Origin: Rattus norvegicus
Lineage: Eukaryota; Chordata; Mammalia; Rodentia; Muridae
Reading direction: 5' to 3'
NCBI RefSeq assembly: GCF_036323735.1
Contig: NC_086031.1
Location: forward strand, 33,305,225 to 33,369,224
Length of the DNA: 64,000 bases
Of this stretch, positions 45,462-55,990 are shown piece by piece. Position 1 is the first letter of the stretch. Every line of letters starts with the position of its first letter. Under the pieces are notes generated by a model. The model did not search any database. It was not told the origin of the DNA and was given only the letters and a program-made list of their open reading frames with translations. The translations under genes were made by a program, and so were the position numbers.

Positions 45462-45781
45462 TGTCTTTCGCTTTTAATGCTTTCAAGAGACACTATGACC
45501 ATGGCAAAATTTATAAAGAACAACATTTAATTGGGGCTTACTTATAGGTTCAGAGGTTCAGTCCATTATCATCAAGGCAAGAGCATGGCAGCATCCAGGC
45601 AGGAATGGAACAGGCAGAGCTGAGAGCTTAACATCTTCATCTGAAGGCTGCTAGTGAAAGACTAATCTCCAGGCACTTAGGGCTAGGGTATTAAAGCCCA
45701 CATTCACATGACATACCTACTCCAACAAAGCCATACCTCCTCATAACGCCATTCCTTGGCCCAAGCATATATAGACCATCT
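45462..45781 (-). repeat. 5' LTR of the ERVL-like element
   Basis: Starts TGTCTTTCGC and ends AGACCATCT on the plus strand. It shares long identical stretches with 43370-43679, such as the part around 'gttcagaggttcagtccattatc'. Confidence 0.85.
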
Positions 45782-45786
45782 GCATC

Positions 45787-45890
45787 CCATTATAGATGGT
45801 ATGAGCCACCATGTAGTTGCTGGGAATTGAATTTAGGACCTCTGGAAGAAAAGTCAGTGCTCTAAACCTCTGAGCCATCTCTCCAGCCCC
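45787..45890 (-). repeat. B2 SINE, right part (split by LTR element)
   Basis: It continues the reverse B2 from 'ccattatagatggtatgagccaccatgtagttg' to 'gagccatctctccagcccc'. Confidence 0.88.
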
Positions 45891-46025
45891 TAGCTTACCT
45901 GATGATCCATTCTTCTAGCCTCCAGTTGAGTAACTTTTGTTTCCCAGTAACTAGTCTCAGACTAAAAACATTTTTATATTTCTAACTCTTTACAGCAGCT
46001 CTTCCACACACTCTTGACTTCTTAC

Positions 46026-46154
46026 CTCTTGGTTAAACAGTGTCATTTTCCTGAAGATATACGCAGGATTTCCTTCTTCAGAGTGGCAGGTGACTTGATA
46101 GCATCCATAGGATGAGCTTCCTGAGGGTTCTGGCCAATACTGGTGACATTTAAC
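46026..46154 (-). CDS. Ptpn4: Ptpn4 exon, phosphatase domain (residues 761-803)
   Basis: It encodes VKCHQYWPEPSGSSSYGCYQ and continues to RKMTLFNQE, the PTP-domain strand region that includes the conserved KCxxYWP motif. 43 codons, both borders phase 0, donor GTAAGA, acceptor ATCAG. Compared with human as I recall it, PSGSS in place of PTGSS and NPAY in place of NTAY. Confidence 0.97.
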
Positions 46155-46202
46155 CTGATTATCAACAGATTGAATACAGAAAATTACATATTTAGACATA
46201 GA

Positions 46203-46303
46203 TTTACATTTCTTTTTTTTTTTTTCTTTCAGAGCTGGGGACCGAACCCAGGGCCTTGCGCTCACTAGGCAAGCGCTCTACCGCTGAGCTAAACCCCCAA
46301 CCC
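46203..46303 (-). repeat. ID element with 16-bp target-site duplication
   Basis: A reverse-complemented ID body (about 46230-46303) with a T-rich stretch (reverse A tail) at 46203-46229. It is flanked by CATATTTAGACATAGA at 46187-46202 and 46304-46319, 16 bp identical. It begins 48 bp upstream (transcript sense) of the exon 46026-46154 and lies in the sense orientation of Ptpn4. Confidence 0.96.
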
Positions 46304-46424
46304 CATATTTAGACATAGAAATTTGAATTCTCCAACTTTCAAAATGCTATAATTTTTTAAAGAACCTTCATTTTATAGGAAATAATTCTCATACACCTTT
46401 CACTTAGATCTTCCAGTTACTAAT

Positions 46425-46790
46425 ATTTTTATGTGTACATGTGCATAGTGTATCAATGTGTCTGTGTATGTATGTATGTGTCTGTATGTATGTATGTATA
46501 AGTGTGTATGTAGACACATGTAGCACTGTGGTTGATATTGGGTATCTTCCATCACTCTTTACCTTGCTTGTTTGAGAGAAGGTCTGTCACTGTATTTGGA
46601 GCTCATCAATATGCTAGGCAAGCTGGCTGGTCAATGAGCACAGGGATCTGCTTGTCTCTGCTCTGCCCCTCCAGCTTTACGGCTACAGATATATGCTACC
46701 AGATCTAAATGTTATGTGAGTGCTGTGGATCTCAACTCAGGTACCTATGTTTGCACGATAAGTACTTTACTTAGCCATCTTGCCTGGTGA
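46425..46790 (-). repeat. B4-type SINE with (TATG)n stretch
   Basis: A TGTG/TATG-rich tail at 46425-46520, then 'gagaaggtctgtcactgtatttggagctc', 'tgctaggcaagctggctggtcaatgagc' and '..gtgagtgctgtggatctcaactcagg', in the order of a reverse B4/RSINE element. Confidence 0.65.
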
Positions 46791-46799
46791 TTATTCACT

Positions 46800-47240
46800 G
46801 ACATTTTAAAAAACTTTTCTAACAATCTGTTTGGCTATATCCTGATTAGAGTTTTAGCACAGGTGTATATGAACATGTGTATATGCATGTGTGTGTGTTC
46901 CATATAATCCTAGCCCCATTTCCATATCACTGACCCATTTAAAGTACAACTGCTTTCAGTACACTTCATATAACTGTAACCATTCCCTTAAACACTTTAG
47001 AACATTTTCACTATGCCCTAAAAAACTCATATACTCTTTAGTAGTTGTTATGCTTTCTGTCCCATTTCATCCCCTTTCCCAAACTTGGACTTAGGTATCT
47101 ACTAATCTACTTTTTGTACTTATAATTAGCCAATCCGGGATGTTTCATAAAAATAGAATTATACAATAGATTTTGTTTTGTTAACAATTTTTCACTGAGC
47201 ATAATGATCTCCAGGATCACCCAAACTCTATTAACAGTAC
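46800..47240 (-). mobile_element. Old L1 3' end
   Basis: The plus strand reads as antisense old L1 3' UTR: '..aacattttcactatgccctaa', 'tctactaatctactttttgtac', 'aaaaatagaattatacaatag', 'ttcactgagcataatgatctccagg'. It is highly diverged. Confidence 0.55.
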
Positions 47241-47516
47241 TTCAGTTACTATTGTTATCAAATGTTCTTAGTATTAAACTTTAAACTTTCTAAACATTAA
47301 AATTTAAAATTGATTTTAAATAAATACAATGATAAGAACGGTAATATTTATGTTGCAAGTATTTTGTTGAACACAGTCTTAAGTATTTGGGTTTAATGAT
47401 TCAAACCATGGAATGACAACACAAGATTAAAGGCTACAAGAGAATGTTCTGAGTATATAAACACAATGTAACTTGAAAAAAGCCCAAGTAATGTGTAAGA
47501 TTAAGCTATAGCTTAC

Positions 47517-47663
47517 TCTGCCACGTTCAACTTGTGTGGTCAACATCACAACCATGGAGGAGCCTTGTTCCCAAGTCATTTGCCAAAAATCTTTACAAGT
47601 ATGTGGTAATGGCCCTTGACAAGCAATGTATTGATTTATAATACTCGAAGAAGAAATTTCCAT
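47517..47663 (-). CDS. Ptpn4: Ptpn4 exon, phosphatase domain (residues 712-760)
   Basis: It encodes MEISSSSIINQYIACQGPLP onwards to VEMLTTQVERGR-type sequence (exact reading ..MVVMLTTQVERGR). It carries the conserved YIACQGPLP and FWQMTWEQ motifs of classical phosphatases. 49 codons, both borders phase 0, donor GTAAGC. One difference from human as I recall it is Lys for Thr in HTCKDFW. Confidence 0.97.
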
Positions 47664-49956
47664 CTAACAAGAAAAAAAGATATTAAAACAAAAAATAATC
47701 TTCATTAATAATTTCACTTGTAAAAGAAATTCCCTGGCAATATCCAAAGTTATAGTTATTCATTTAATTGGCGGAAGTGGAATTTAAAAACAAATATTTT
47801 CCAAACACTACCTCGTTTTTTTTCTTCGTTGAGACAAGGTCTCACTATGTATACCAGCATCTCAACTACTATAGGCTTGTAACGCCATATATCACACTGT
47901 TATGGCTTAAGAGGCAGTATTAGAGAGGATTTTGTTTTAAAGACAGAGAGTTTGTAAGAATGTCTTTTTAAAAGTACCTATAGTTTATTGGTAAATTTTC
48001 TAAGGAAGAAAAATTCTGCTATTTATTTTAGCTGAATTATGATCATTAACTAATATGAAAAGCCATTAGAATGGTGTTTAAATTTGTTTTTAGAATGAAA
48101 TAAGATGATACATATAAAGGAATCACAACTGTACATTTGAGGTTGACTTCAATAGGGTGATATCTACATGTAACAATTTAGAGAATGCCCAAGGTTATAT
48201 AATTGAAGTTTCCCTCCTAAACCAGCTTCTGTTTATTACCAGAGGGTAAATTTGTTTTTCTACTTTCTAATACCTCTTTCACATAAACAGTCTGTACACA
48301 ACAACTATTTTTCTATAAAACCAATTTTAAAATGGTAGCGCAATATTTAAGGTTTTCTGAATCCTATTGTTTGAAAGATAATACCTAAATTAATACCTAA
48401 ATGTCTATCTTTTAATGGTGCTTCTGAAGAAAATACTGCAACTCATTTAAAAGACATCTAAGGCATTGTTAATAAATTTGTTACCAGTAGCAAAGTAATC
48501 TGAACACTTCTCTAAACATGACATTTTTAGCAAATGTAAAAATATATCTATCTATAAGGACATCAGGCAGAGATGAAAATGCTGGATGTAAATGTACGCA
48601 CACCTCAACTTCTGACAATTCCATACTTCTCCCCAAAGAAACCAGTCTACATTTCAACCAACAACACACAGGGGTGTAGTTAATTGATATTTGCCAATAT
48701 AGCTTTATTCCTTTATCCATAGCTCTGAAAATATCAATAGTCTGAAATGCAAAACTGGTTTTGGTGTTTTAAATCTTGTCTTAACTTGAAGGCATTTAAA
48801 AGTAACCTTATAGCAAAATATGACTTTGACTGACCTAAAGGTTATTTATACTCTATAAACCCCACTCAGAATATTTCTATAATATCAGTATGATAATTAA
48901 AGGAACCCTATCCCATAATCGTCTACAGACATTACTTCCTATAGCACTGGTACACAGACTGAATAGTCTTAAATATATAAAAATTGTCAACCCCAAAGCA
49001 TACATGAAGGCTTCAGATAAAGAACTATGTGTGTGCATGTTTTAGAATTTTTGGTCTTTCATTTTCACAGATAAATAGTAGAACTTCTATATAGTTTAAA
49101 TTTGTACTTATTTTATAAATTTAAGCTTTCATTTAACTGTATTTGATACTTTTCTGTTTAATAACATTATTCTGGCTTTGTTTAAAAACAAACAAACAAA
49201 CAAACAAACACAAAAACAACTGCACAAGTCATTATCTAACACCAAAAGGAGGAAGTGTGGCAACTTATATCACTCTCTTCCTATTCTTGTGATGAAGGGT
49301 CCTCATGATTGTGCAGCAAACTTAACTGCTTTGCCATCTCTCTAGCCCCATAATTGCTAAAGTTCCTACGTAATTTTAAAACAGGAGGCGGGCTTTGTTG
49401 GTTATGTCTACTGGGGAAGAAACCACTTGAATTACTGGAAAGTCATTTTTGCAGATGACATCAAAAGGCAGCTGTTTCGTTCCCCTCCTATATTGCCCAC
49501 ATGCAGCCTCCATTACTGTGCAGTACCATATTCTTCACATTTTGTGTTGATTGTGGGTAACTGCACCATTTACAGTCACAGCGATGAAGTGCTGTATAGC
49601 GTTCTTATGTGCAAGAAGGTTGCAATGTTTTAATCATCATGGAGAGAATGTAGATTAGCTTTCTTCAGTCACGAATTACACTTCAAATGCTACTGGCTGT
49701 ACATTCAAAGTTAACAAACCAACGTTATCATTAAATAAAGCTTTAAATGAATCAGTGCACTGATTAGCTGATGAAATGTGACTATATACTTATAAACTCC
49801 TAAACATCTATTTGCCCTAGAAATGAGGTTCGCTATTCCCTAGTTCATCAGTTGCACAAAGGATCAAGGTTAGACTTTCAATAAAAAGGAATTAACCTTA
49901 AAATTTACAATGGTTTTCAATTATATCGAATAACAAAGGTATAACAAAAAACTTAC
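47664..49956 (-). other. Ptpn4: Ptpn4 intron
   Basis: 2.3 kb, phase 0. Mostly unique AT-rich sequence with a possible B1 remnant near 47815-47890 and an (AAAC)n run at 49187-49212. A SINE-like end appears near 49300-49350. Nothing exon-like is recognised. Confidence 0.8.
49187..49212. repeat. (AAAC)n microsatellite
   Basis: Six to seven AAAC units in a Ptpn4 intron. Confidence 0.9.
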
Positions 49957-50018
49957 ATTTATATAGTTTGCATTGATGTAGTCTTCATTACCTTTTAAAA
50001 GGACCCGTGTAGCGTCAT
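49957..50018 (-). CDS. Ptpn4: Ptpn4 exon, phosphatase domain (residues 691-711)
   Basis: It encodes DATRVLLKGNEDYINANYIN after completing Tyr691, which is split with the previous exon (phase 1). DYINANYI is the conserved PTP motif 2. The donor is GTAAGT and the acceptor TTTTTAG. Confidence 0.97.
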
Positions 50019-50182
50019 CTAAAAAGAATTAAAAGAAATATTGGTTTCTTTTTTTGTTTTGATATTTGGGATTAAACCACCAAAACTATAAACCACTAAT
50101 GAACCACACTCCAGTCATACAATTTAATAAAGTTTTATTTAAAAGATTAACCTTATAATGATAAGAGTTAATAAATACTTAC
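50019..50182 (-). other. Ptpn4: Ptpn4 short intron
   Basis: 164 bp, phase 1, the shortest intron in the window apart from the 88-bp one at 59487-59574. No repeat recognised. Confidence 0.85.
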
Positions 50183-50273
50183 AAGGTGAAATATCTCTGT
50201 ATCTGTTTTTGGAAATGTTCTGAGGTAATTTGGCACAAGACATTGTCATTCCAGGTTTTTTCCGATACAGTTG
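50183..50273 (-). CDS. Ptpn4: Ptpn4 exon, phosphatase domain start (residues 661-690)
   Basis: It encodes QLYRKKPGMTMSCAKLPQNI followed by SKNRYRDISP, with the pTyr-recognition loop motif KNRYRD at the end. It opens in phase 0 and closes with one base of Tyr691. The donor is GTAAGT. Confidence 0.97.
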
Positions 50274-52191
50274 CTTTAAAAACAAAAGGAAACAAACAAT
50301 CTGAGAAGCCATCCACAATTCTGCTGTGTTTTGACAGAATTGTTTCTATCCCAAAGGGAAACCTCCATACCATGCACTCTATGATACTCTTTAGAACAGC
50401 CCAGTGCTGACCCAGAGTTATAGTCAACTTTGTAGTTTCTGATATGCAATATGCATCTCTGATATTTTTAAAAGTCTGAAAACAATTTTGCTCACTAAAG
50501 TACCTGATATTTCAATAGCAACTCCACAGAGAACATTTGGCTTTGTTTTAGTTTGCAAGTGTTCAAAAATACACTGAGATGTTTTTAAAAAAAGAATTGA
50601 TGTGTGTCTGTAGGTTGATGTCATTATGCAGGTACAGGAAAACAAGGCCTGTCACTGGACAAGAAGGAAGGATAGGTGGGAGAAAAGTTTTAGAGAGGCA
50701 GAGGAAGCCAGAGCGAGGAGGAGGCAGCTGAGAGAACATGGCAGCACATGTTAAATTTCCTCTCTGCATATATTACATGTTGTTATGACTATTCTTAAGG
50801 AATGGATGTGAACAAGGTTTTGTCTAGATGGACAAATTATATCTTATCTAGGTGAGTGGTTTATATCCTTACCAATTGCTTGTAAGATTATTTTGTGGAT
50901 GTATTGTGGACTGATAATTTAACATGTAAATCTAATTGTTGGGTTACAGTTTGTTGAGTCTTGATTTTACCGGGTGGCTAGAACCAGAGACTTGGCAGCT
51001 AGCAGAGAGCTGCCAGGAGAAATACTAATCTGAGATGAATTAGTACTAGTTCCAATGGCCCATTGGAGCTGGAACTAGCGAAAAACAGGGTACGTGTGGG
51101 AACCGGTTCTGCTACTTTTTTATTTTCACTACAACACATGCTTATTAATATAAGCATTTATATACAACATATTTATGGCCATCAATGTTTTAAAAACACA
51201 TGGGGGAAATTCCTGGTTTTATTAAAGATAAACAAATTAAGTTCACTATGACAGAATATTGCCATTTACAAATGTGTTGGACTCGATTTATAACTACCTT
51301 GGATGTATACAATCCGTGGGCCACAGGCTGGACATGTCTGGTTTAAATATAGACTTTCAAATTTACTATGTATTTGCTAATCAAAAAAACACCAGTCATG
51401 GTAGGCAAAGGTGGTTCACTGCTCTAATCCCAGGACTTGGGGGTCAGAGGCAGGTGAATTACTTTTGAGGCAAGGTTGGTCTACAGACTGAGTTCCAGAA
51501 CAGCTAGGGCTACACAGAGAGACTGTTAGCATTAGAGAGACCCTGTCTCAGGGCCTGGGGGAGATTATCAATCAAGCATTCTTGTTCATCTGAGATAATG
51601 ATCTCAAAGGTTTTAAGAGTATACAGACAAAAAAAGATTAAATATTACAAAGTATGAATTTGAAATACAAGTTATGTTCTAAACTTTTGTTTATTCTTAT
51701 TTTATTTATTTTATTTTTTGAGACAAGGTCTTTGCTACATATAGCTTCAGATGGCCCCAAACTCATGGAAAATTGAAATGGTGTAATAACCAACATTACA
51801 AATGACATGTGCTGTCACAACTGGATTTGCGCAAGCTTTAAATTTATAAGACAATATTTTTATCTTGTATTTTAAATAAAAAGAGCTAGTAAATTACATG
51901 AAAAAACATATAAAATGTTTTTACTTTTACTACTGTTTTACTTTTTGAGAGGGGTCTCACTTTATGCATAGGCTAGTCTGGAACTCACTGATCTAGACTC
52001 ACCTTGAACTGAACAACATTTTCCTGTCTAGCTTTTATTTTTCTTTTAAAAAAATAAACTTATTTACATAGTCATAACTAGTATTGTTGGAATAATTTTT
52101 ACATTATGAATTATAATGCACAGTAAATTCAGATCTAAATAACCCTCAAACTTATTAGCAAATACTGATTCAATACAATGTTATCACTTAC
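50274..52191 (-). other. Ptpn4: Ptpn4 intron
   Basis: 1.9 kb, phase 0. It contains a possible LTR-like remnant at about 50600-51080 (family not assigned), a B1 (51395-51555) and B1-like relics at about 51710-51830 and 51940-52020. Confidence 0.75.
51395..51555 (+). repeat. B1 SINE, diverged
   Basis: It contains 'gtggttcactgctctaatcccaggacttggg', 'cagaggcaggtgaatt', 'agttccagaacagctagggctacacagagag' and 'agaccctgtctcagg', in B1 order. Confidence 0.88.
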
Positions 52192-52358
52192 ATCAAACTG
52201 TGCCAGTACTGTTCCAGTGATAAGCCCCTCAGCTAGCTGGATCATCGACTCCCGCAGGGAATGGTCATCTTGATGGACACTATCTAGAGGGGCTTTTTCA
52301 GGAATATACTGGAAGTCTGGCTCACTTTCTAGTTTTTCTTCCACTACGTCATATACAG
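52192..52358 (-). CDS. Ptpn4: Ptpn4 exon, PDZ-PTP linker and PTP start (residues 605-660)
   Basis: It completes Ala605 and encodes VYDVVEEKLESEPDFQYIPE onwards to TGTVLAQFD. It spans the linker between PDZ and phosphatase domains, which in human PTPN4 transmits PDZ inhibition to the catalytic domain, and the first helix of the PTP domain. It opens in phase 1 and closes in phase 0; donor GTAAGT. Ser for Asn in LESEPD and Ala for Thr in VLAQFD distinguish it from human as I recall it. Confidence 0.96.
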
Positions 52359-52594
52359 CTAAAATAAAACAAAACAAAACAAAAAAACCCATAAGAATCT
52401 TAATAGAATTCAGTAAGAAACTGACAGATATTTTCTATAGATTCAATAACTAATAATTCCAGTATCACTGATTGATGCCTTTGTGTAGAAATAACCAAGA
52501 ACGGCTTTGGATTGACAGGCTTCTGTTACTCCTTTGGAGAAAAGAAGGGTTCTTTAGCCATATAGTAAAATCTGAGGGCAAATTAAGAAAATGA

Positions 52595-52850
52595 GGCAGG
52601 ACTACAGCAGCTAAGAGCACTTTCTGCTCTTGCAGAGGATACGGTTACCAACATCCGCCTGGCAATTCCCAATTTCCTGCAATTCCAGTTCCAACAGATA
52701 GATATCCTTTCTGACATTCTTGGGATCCTGGTCTCATGAAGTAAACATAAACACACACGAGAGTGTTCAAATGTGTGGGCATTAATATGCAAATACAGGC
52801 AGGCAGGCAGGCAGGCACACACGCACGCAGGAACACACACACGTTAATAA
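52595..52850 (+). repeat. B2/B3-type SINE with CAGG-rich tail
   Basis: A body 'ctacagcagctaagagcactttctgctcttgcagagg', 'cggttaccaacatccgcctggc', 'attccagttccaacagatag', and a tail with (CAGG)n at about 52796-52816 and CACG-rich units. Confidence 0.65.
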
Positions 52851-53149
52851 ATACAAAAATAAAAAAATCAGGCATTTTTGAGCTGCAGATCTCAACAGAC
52901 ATGCCATTAATTTCTAGGAAATGGATCAATAGCATAGACAAAAGTCAAAAGATATGCTGACTTTGATCATATGATAAGTGAACACCAAGCTGAATAAGTC
53001 GGGCCCACCTTCTCTCATCCACCTAGTCACTAAGTATCCTTCGTGTTCAAGTTAGTATAAGAGAGCTCAGATCTCAGATGATGGGCCTATAAATGCCAGG
53101 CCTACAACTTACCCTTGAGCATTCTCTCTCTCAGCTCCACTTTAAAGAA

Positions 53150-53370
53150 AATGAGTTTTTATGTTTTATATGTATTGGCAGTTTGCTTGAATGTGTGTAG
53201 GTATACTAAGTGCATGCCCGATGTCTATGGATGCCAGAAGACATTGGATGACAACCTGGAACTAGAGTTCAGACCACTGTGAATCAACATGTGGATGCTG
53301 GAAGTCAAACTCTGGTCCCTTGTAAAACCATCAAGTGCTTGTAACTGCTGAGCCATATCCAGCTCCTTAA
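53150..53370 (-). repeat. B2/B3-type SINE, diverged
   Basis: A reverse-oriented element: 'tgtgtgtaggtatactaagtgcatgcc', '..atgccagaagacattggatg', 'ggaactagagttcagaccactgtgaa', 'gtgcttgtaactgctgagccatatcc'. Confidence 0.65.
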
Positions 53371-54911
53371 CTATACTGTTTAACATGGGTCTATTAATTA
53401 ACACACAAATGAATGGTTCATCTATATGTAAATGTGTATATTCTCTACAAACCATTGCCTCCTCTTATCCATCTTGCTGGATTAGGAAACATCATGGACC
53501 ATATTTGAGAGAGAAAAAAAATGTGATGAAATCCACACTGAAAATGAGTAGAAAGGTCTCTATCTAGAATAACCCTTTACAGGGCCCTAACTGGATTCCT
53601 TGTGGGTTTTAAAAGATAAAAGAAGCAACTAGAAGTGCAAAGAGGCCTTTGCTATCAAAGAGACTTTTTGTTTATATCTGGCTCTGTGCCCATCATGAAT
53701 CTACAAACAGAAACAGAATGTTTGAATGTATTTTCAACTCTAAACTGAGAGTAATGTACCTATCATGTTTGGTGGCTGTGAGGATTAAGTGAAAACACAC
53801 AGCAGCCTTGGTACACAGTCAGCAGCTACTGACTGTTGTCACTGAGTGCCATGCATGGGAGTTATTATCAGCAGAGGACAGGAAAGCCAAGCCAAGAGAC
53901 TGCGGTTGGTATAAAACTGAAGCTGTGACACACAACAAGAGAGTAGACACCTGAACAAACAAGTTCCTCAGAATCAAAATTAATGTTTGTTAATGCCTGT
54001 TTAATACTCTTAGAAAGCCAATTTTAGGAGTATACATGGATAATAACATAAAATATGGACAAGAAGATGCCTGTTTTGACCAAATATAAAAAGAAAATTT
54101 TTCTTTTCTTTAAACGACACCTCACTGTGACATTCTCACTCATGAATACAATGGATCTGAATCCGTTGTACAACTGTCCTCTCGTGTCCCTCTGTAGTGA
54201 AGACATCTTTCTACATTTACGCTGTAAAGATACAATACTCTGACTAAGTACATATATACCTCACGCTATTTATATATCTGCAGGTGGACACAGCAGGGTG
54301 TATAACTTGGCTACTGGGAATAGTACTGTAGTGAATATAAATGTGGATAATGCTAGTAGTAAGTGTCCAGATGAGAGTCTGACATGATTAGTCAAGAGGG
54401 CACCACCTACCCAAAAATATAGTTAACCATATTTCTCTTTGTTTAAAATTAGAGTTTGTTGGAATTTCCTAGAAGTAGAACAGAAATGTATTTATTCATT
54501 AAACAAATATGCACTGACTATACTACTCTTAGGTTGAAGAGGGAGGCCACTACAGGTATGGTAGAATAAGCAGAGAAAACATTTCTGAATGAAGGAAAAA
54601 CACAAGTTACATAAAAACCAAGAACTATTTGCAGATCAGAGGAAACACAAGTCCACAGACCTGAAAGTATGTCAGGTTGAAACTTTGGGGAAACAGTAAG
54701 AACTTCACTGTGCATCAGAGGTGAATGGAAGTGTGGGTGGGAGACAAGAAAGCCAAGATTTTGGATTCTTTTCTCCAAGTATGATAGATAGCACTGTCGT
54801 TTGAAGAGAAAACTGACAGGATATGTTTAAAGACGCCTGCCCTGGCTACCATGTCCAGTAATAAATAGCAACACATTATGACAAATACTCAGTGCTAAAC
54901 AGAGTACTTAC

Positions 54912-55068
54912 CATTAGGTCGAACTAGGAGCACAAGTTCCCCAGAATGTCTCTCACAGCTAGCTTTAATAAATAAGACTACTTGATCATGGGTGTGTTCT
55001 GCAATATCCCGGCCATTTATGAGTACCACTTGGTCCCCTTCATTCAACCGAGGGACACAGAGGTCAGC
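54912..55068 (-). CDS. Ptpn4: Ptpn4 exon, second half of PDZ domain (residues 553-605)
   Basis: It encodes ADLCVPRLNEGDQVVLINGR, then DIAEHTHDQVVLFIKASC, and ends GELVLLVRPN plus one base of Ala605. It contains the PDZ beta-D/E strands and the alpha-2 helix with the His of HTHDQ, which contacts the ligand's Thr/Ser in class I PDZ domains. Leu for Met in ELVLL differs from human as I recall it. The donor is GTAAGT. Confidence 0.97.
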
Positions 55069-55183
55069 CTGTAATTTAATATAGAAAGTGTTAAATATGA
55101 GCCCAGCATCCTGAAAATGTAAAACTTCCTTTTATAGAGTATAGAAAGAGAACTAAAATTACATATAGAAAAGCATCCATGTA

Positions 55184-55385
55184 AGGAAGATGGCTCAGTC
55201 AGTAAAATGCTTGCTAGATAAGCGTAAGGGCCTGAATAATACCCAGAAGGCACATAAATGTCCAGTGCTGCCATGTGGTCCTGTAATCCCAGTGTTGGGA
55301 AGGTTGAGTAGAAGAATCCCTGGAACTTGCTGGCTAACCAATATAGCCAGTCAGGGAGCACCATGCTCAGTGAGGAATACCATTT
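55184..55385 (+). repeat. B4-type SINE
   Basis: Head 'aagatggctcagtcagtaaaatgcttgctagataagc', middle 'gtcctgtaatcccagtgttggg' and 'gaatccctggaacttgctggctaacc', and end '..gctcagtgaggaataccatttc'. The mix of ID-like head and B1-like body is typical of the B4 family. Confidence 0.7.
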
Positions 55386-55418
55386 CAAAAAGTAAAGTAA
55401 TAAGGTAGAGAGTGCTCT

Positions 55419-55420
55419 CG

Positions 55421-55478
<58 letters not shown>
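55419..55478. repeat. (CT)n microsatellite
   Basis: About 60 bp of CT with a few CG interruptions at its left end. The Ptpn4 sense strand reads (AG)n. It adjoins a SINE tail. Confidence 0.95.
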
Positions 55479-55481
<3 letters not shown>

Positions 55482-55804
55482 TTGAAAAAGCAGAAATCTA
55501 GTTTTCTTTTGAACATCCTATTTTTTTTTACAGCTTCACTGAACATTCAATTCCTTCCTCATGACCTATTTTGTCCATAGAGATTCAGATAAGAAGTATG
55601 TCACAATGCATATATACATACAGGCAGTCTTATTTTTGTACTGTTGAAGTTTATACAATTTCAGTTCCCACACCTTAAAGAGCATCAGTTTTGGAATTAC
55701 ATCCTCCGAATTTGAGTTTTCAGAATACACTGTGTCTTACTGCACTAATTACTCATTTGCTGCTAGTGCTTCAGTCCAAAAGTCTGTATCTGAAAACTGA
55801 GCAA

Positions 55805-55990
55805 TGCAGCTGGAGCGATGTCTCCGTGGTTAAGAGCACTGGCTACTCTTCCAGAAACCCTAGGTTCACTTTCTAACACCCACATGGGGCTAAAAATTCC
55901 TCTGTAACTCCAGTTCTAAGTCCTCTTCTGGCTTCCACGGGTACTGCATGCATATAGTGCAAAACATACATCAGGCAAAAATTAAAATAA
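55805..55990 (+). repeat. B2 SINE, diverged
   Basis: It contains 'gcagctggagcgatgtctccgtggttaagagcactggctactcttcc', 'ctaacacccacatggggct' and 'ctcttctggcttccacggg'. Confidence 0.85.

Larger units (their letters stand above)
43370..45781 (-). mobile_element. ERVL-like non-autonomous LTR retrotransposon
   Basis: Two direct terminal repeats (43370-43679, 310 bp; 45462-45781, 320 bp) flank about 1.8 kb. On the minus strand the LTR runs TG..CA. The 5' LTR (right-hand copy) is followed after 5 bp by a primer-binding site at 45438-45456, on the minus strand TGGTACCAGGAGTGGGGTT. This is complementary over 19 bases to the 3' end of tRNA-Leu(UAA) with CCA. A purine-rich tract precedes the 3' LTR. The 5-bp flank GCATC is duplicated at 43365-43369 and 45782-45786. 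No gag, pol or env is recognised. The Leu primer and 5-bp duplication point to class III (ERVL/MaLR). The element is sense with Ptpn4. Some rodent consensus for it exists, but I cannot name the family. Confidence 0.82.
40706..46025 (-). other. Ptpn4: Ptpn4 intron with nested LTR element
   Basis: 5.3 kb, phase 0. It holds a B1, a B3-type SINE, an LTR-like fragment (about 41.84-42.5 kb), a young B2 and a B2 split by an ERVL-like element (43.37-45.78 kb). 42760-43270 shows nothing clear. Confidence 0.85.
52359..54911 (-). other. Ptpn4: Ptpn4 intron
   Basis: 2.55 kb, phase 1. It holds B2/B3-type SINEs at about 52595-52850 (with a GGCA/CACG-rich tail) and 53150-53370. 53380-54900 shows no recognised repeat or exon. 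Confidence 0.75.

Noticed and set aside
43370..45781. Possible retroviral coding genes in the LTR element
   Set aside because: No gag, protease, reverse transcriptase, integrase or env motif is recognisable in the 1.8 kb internal part.
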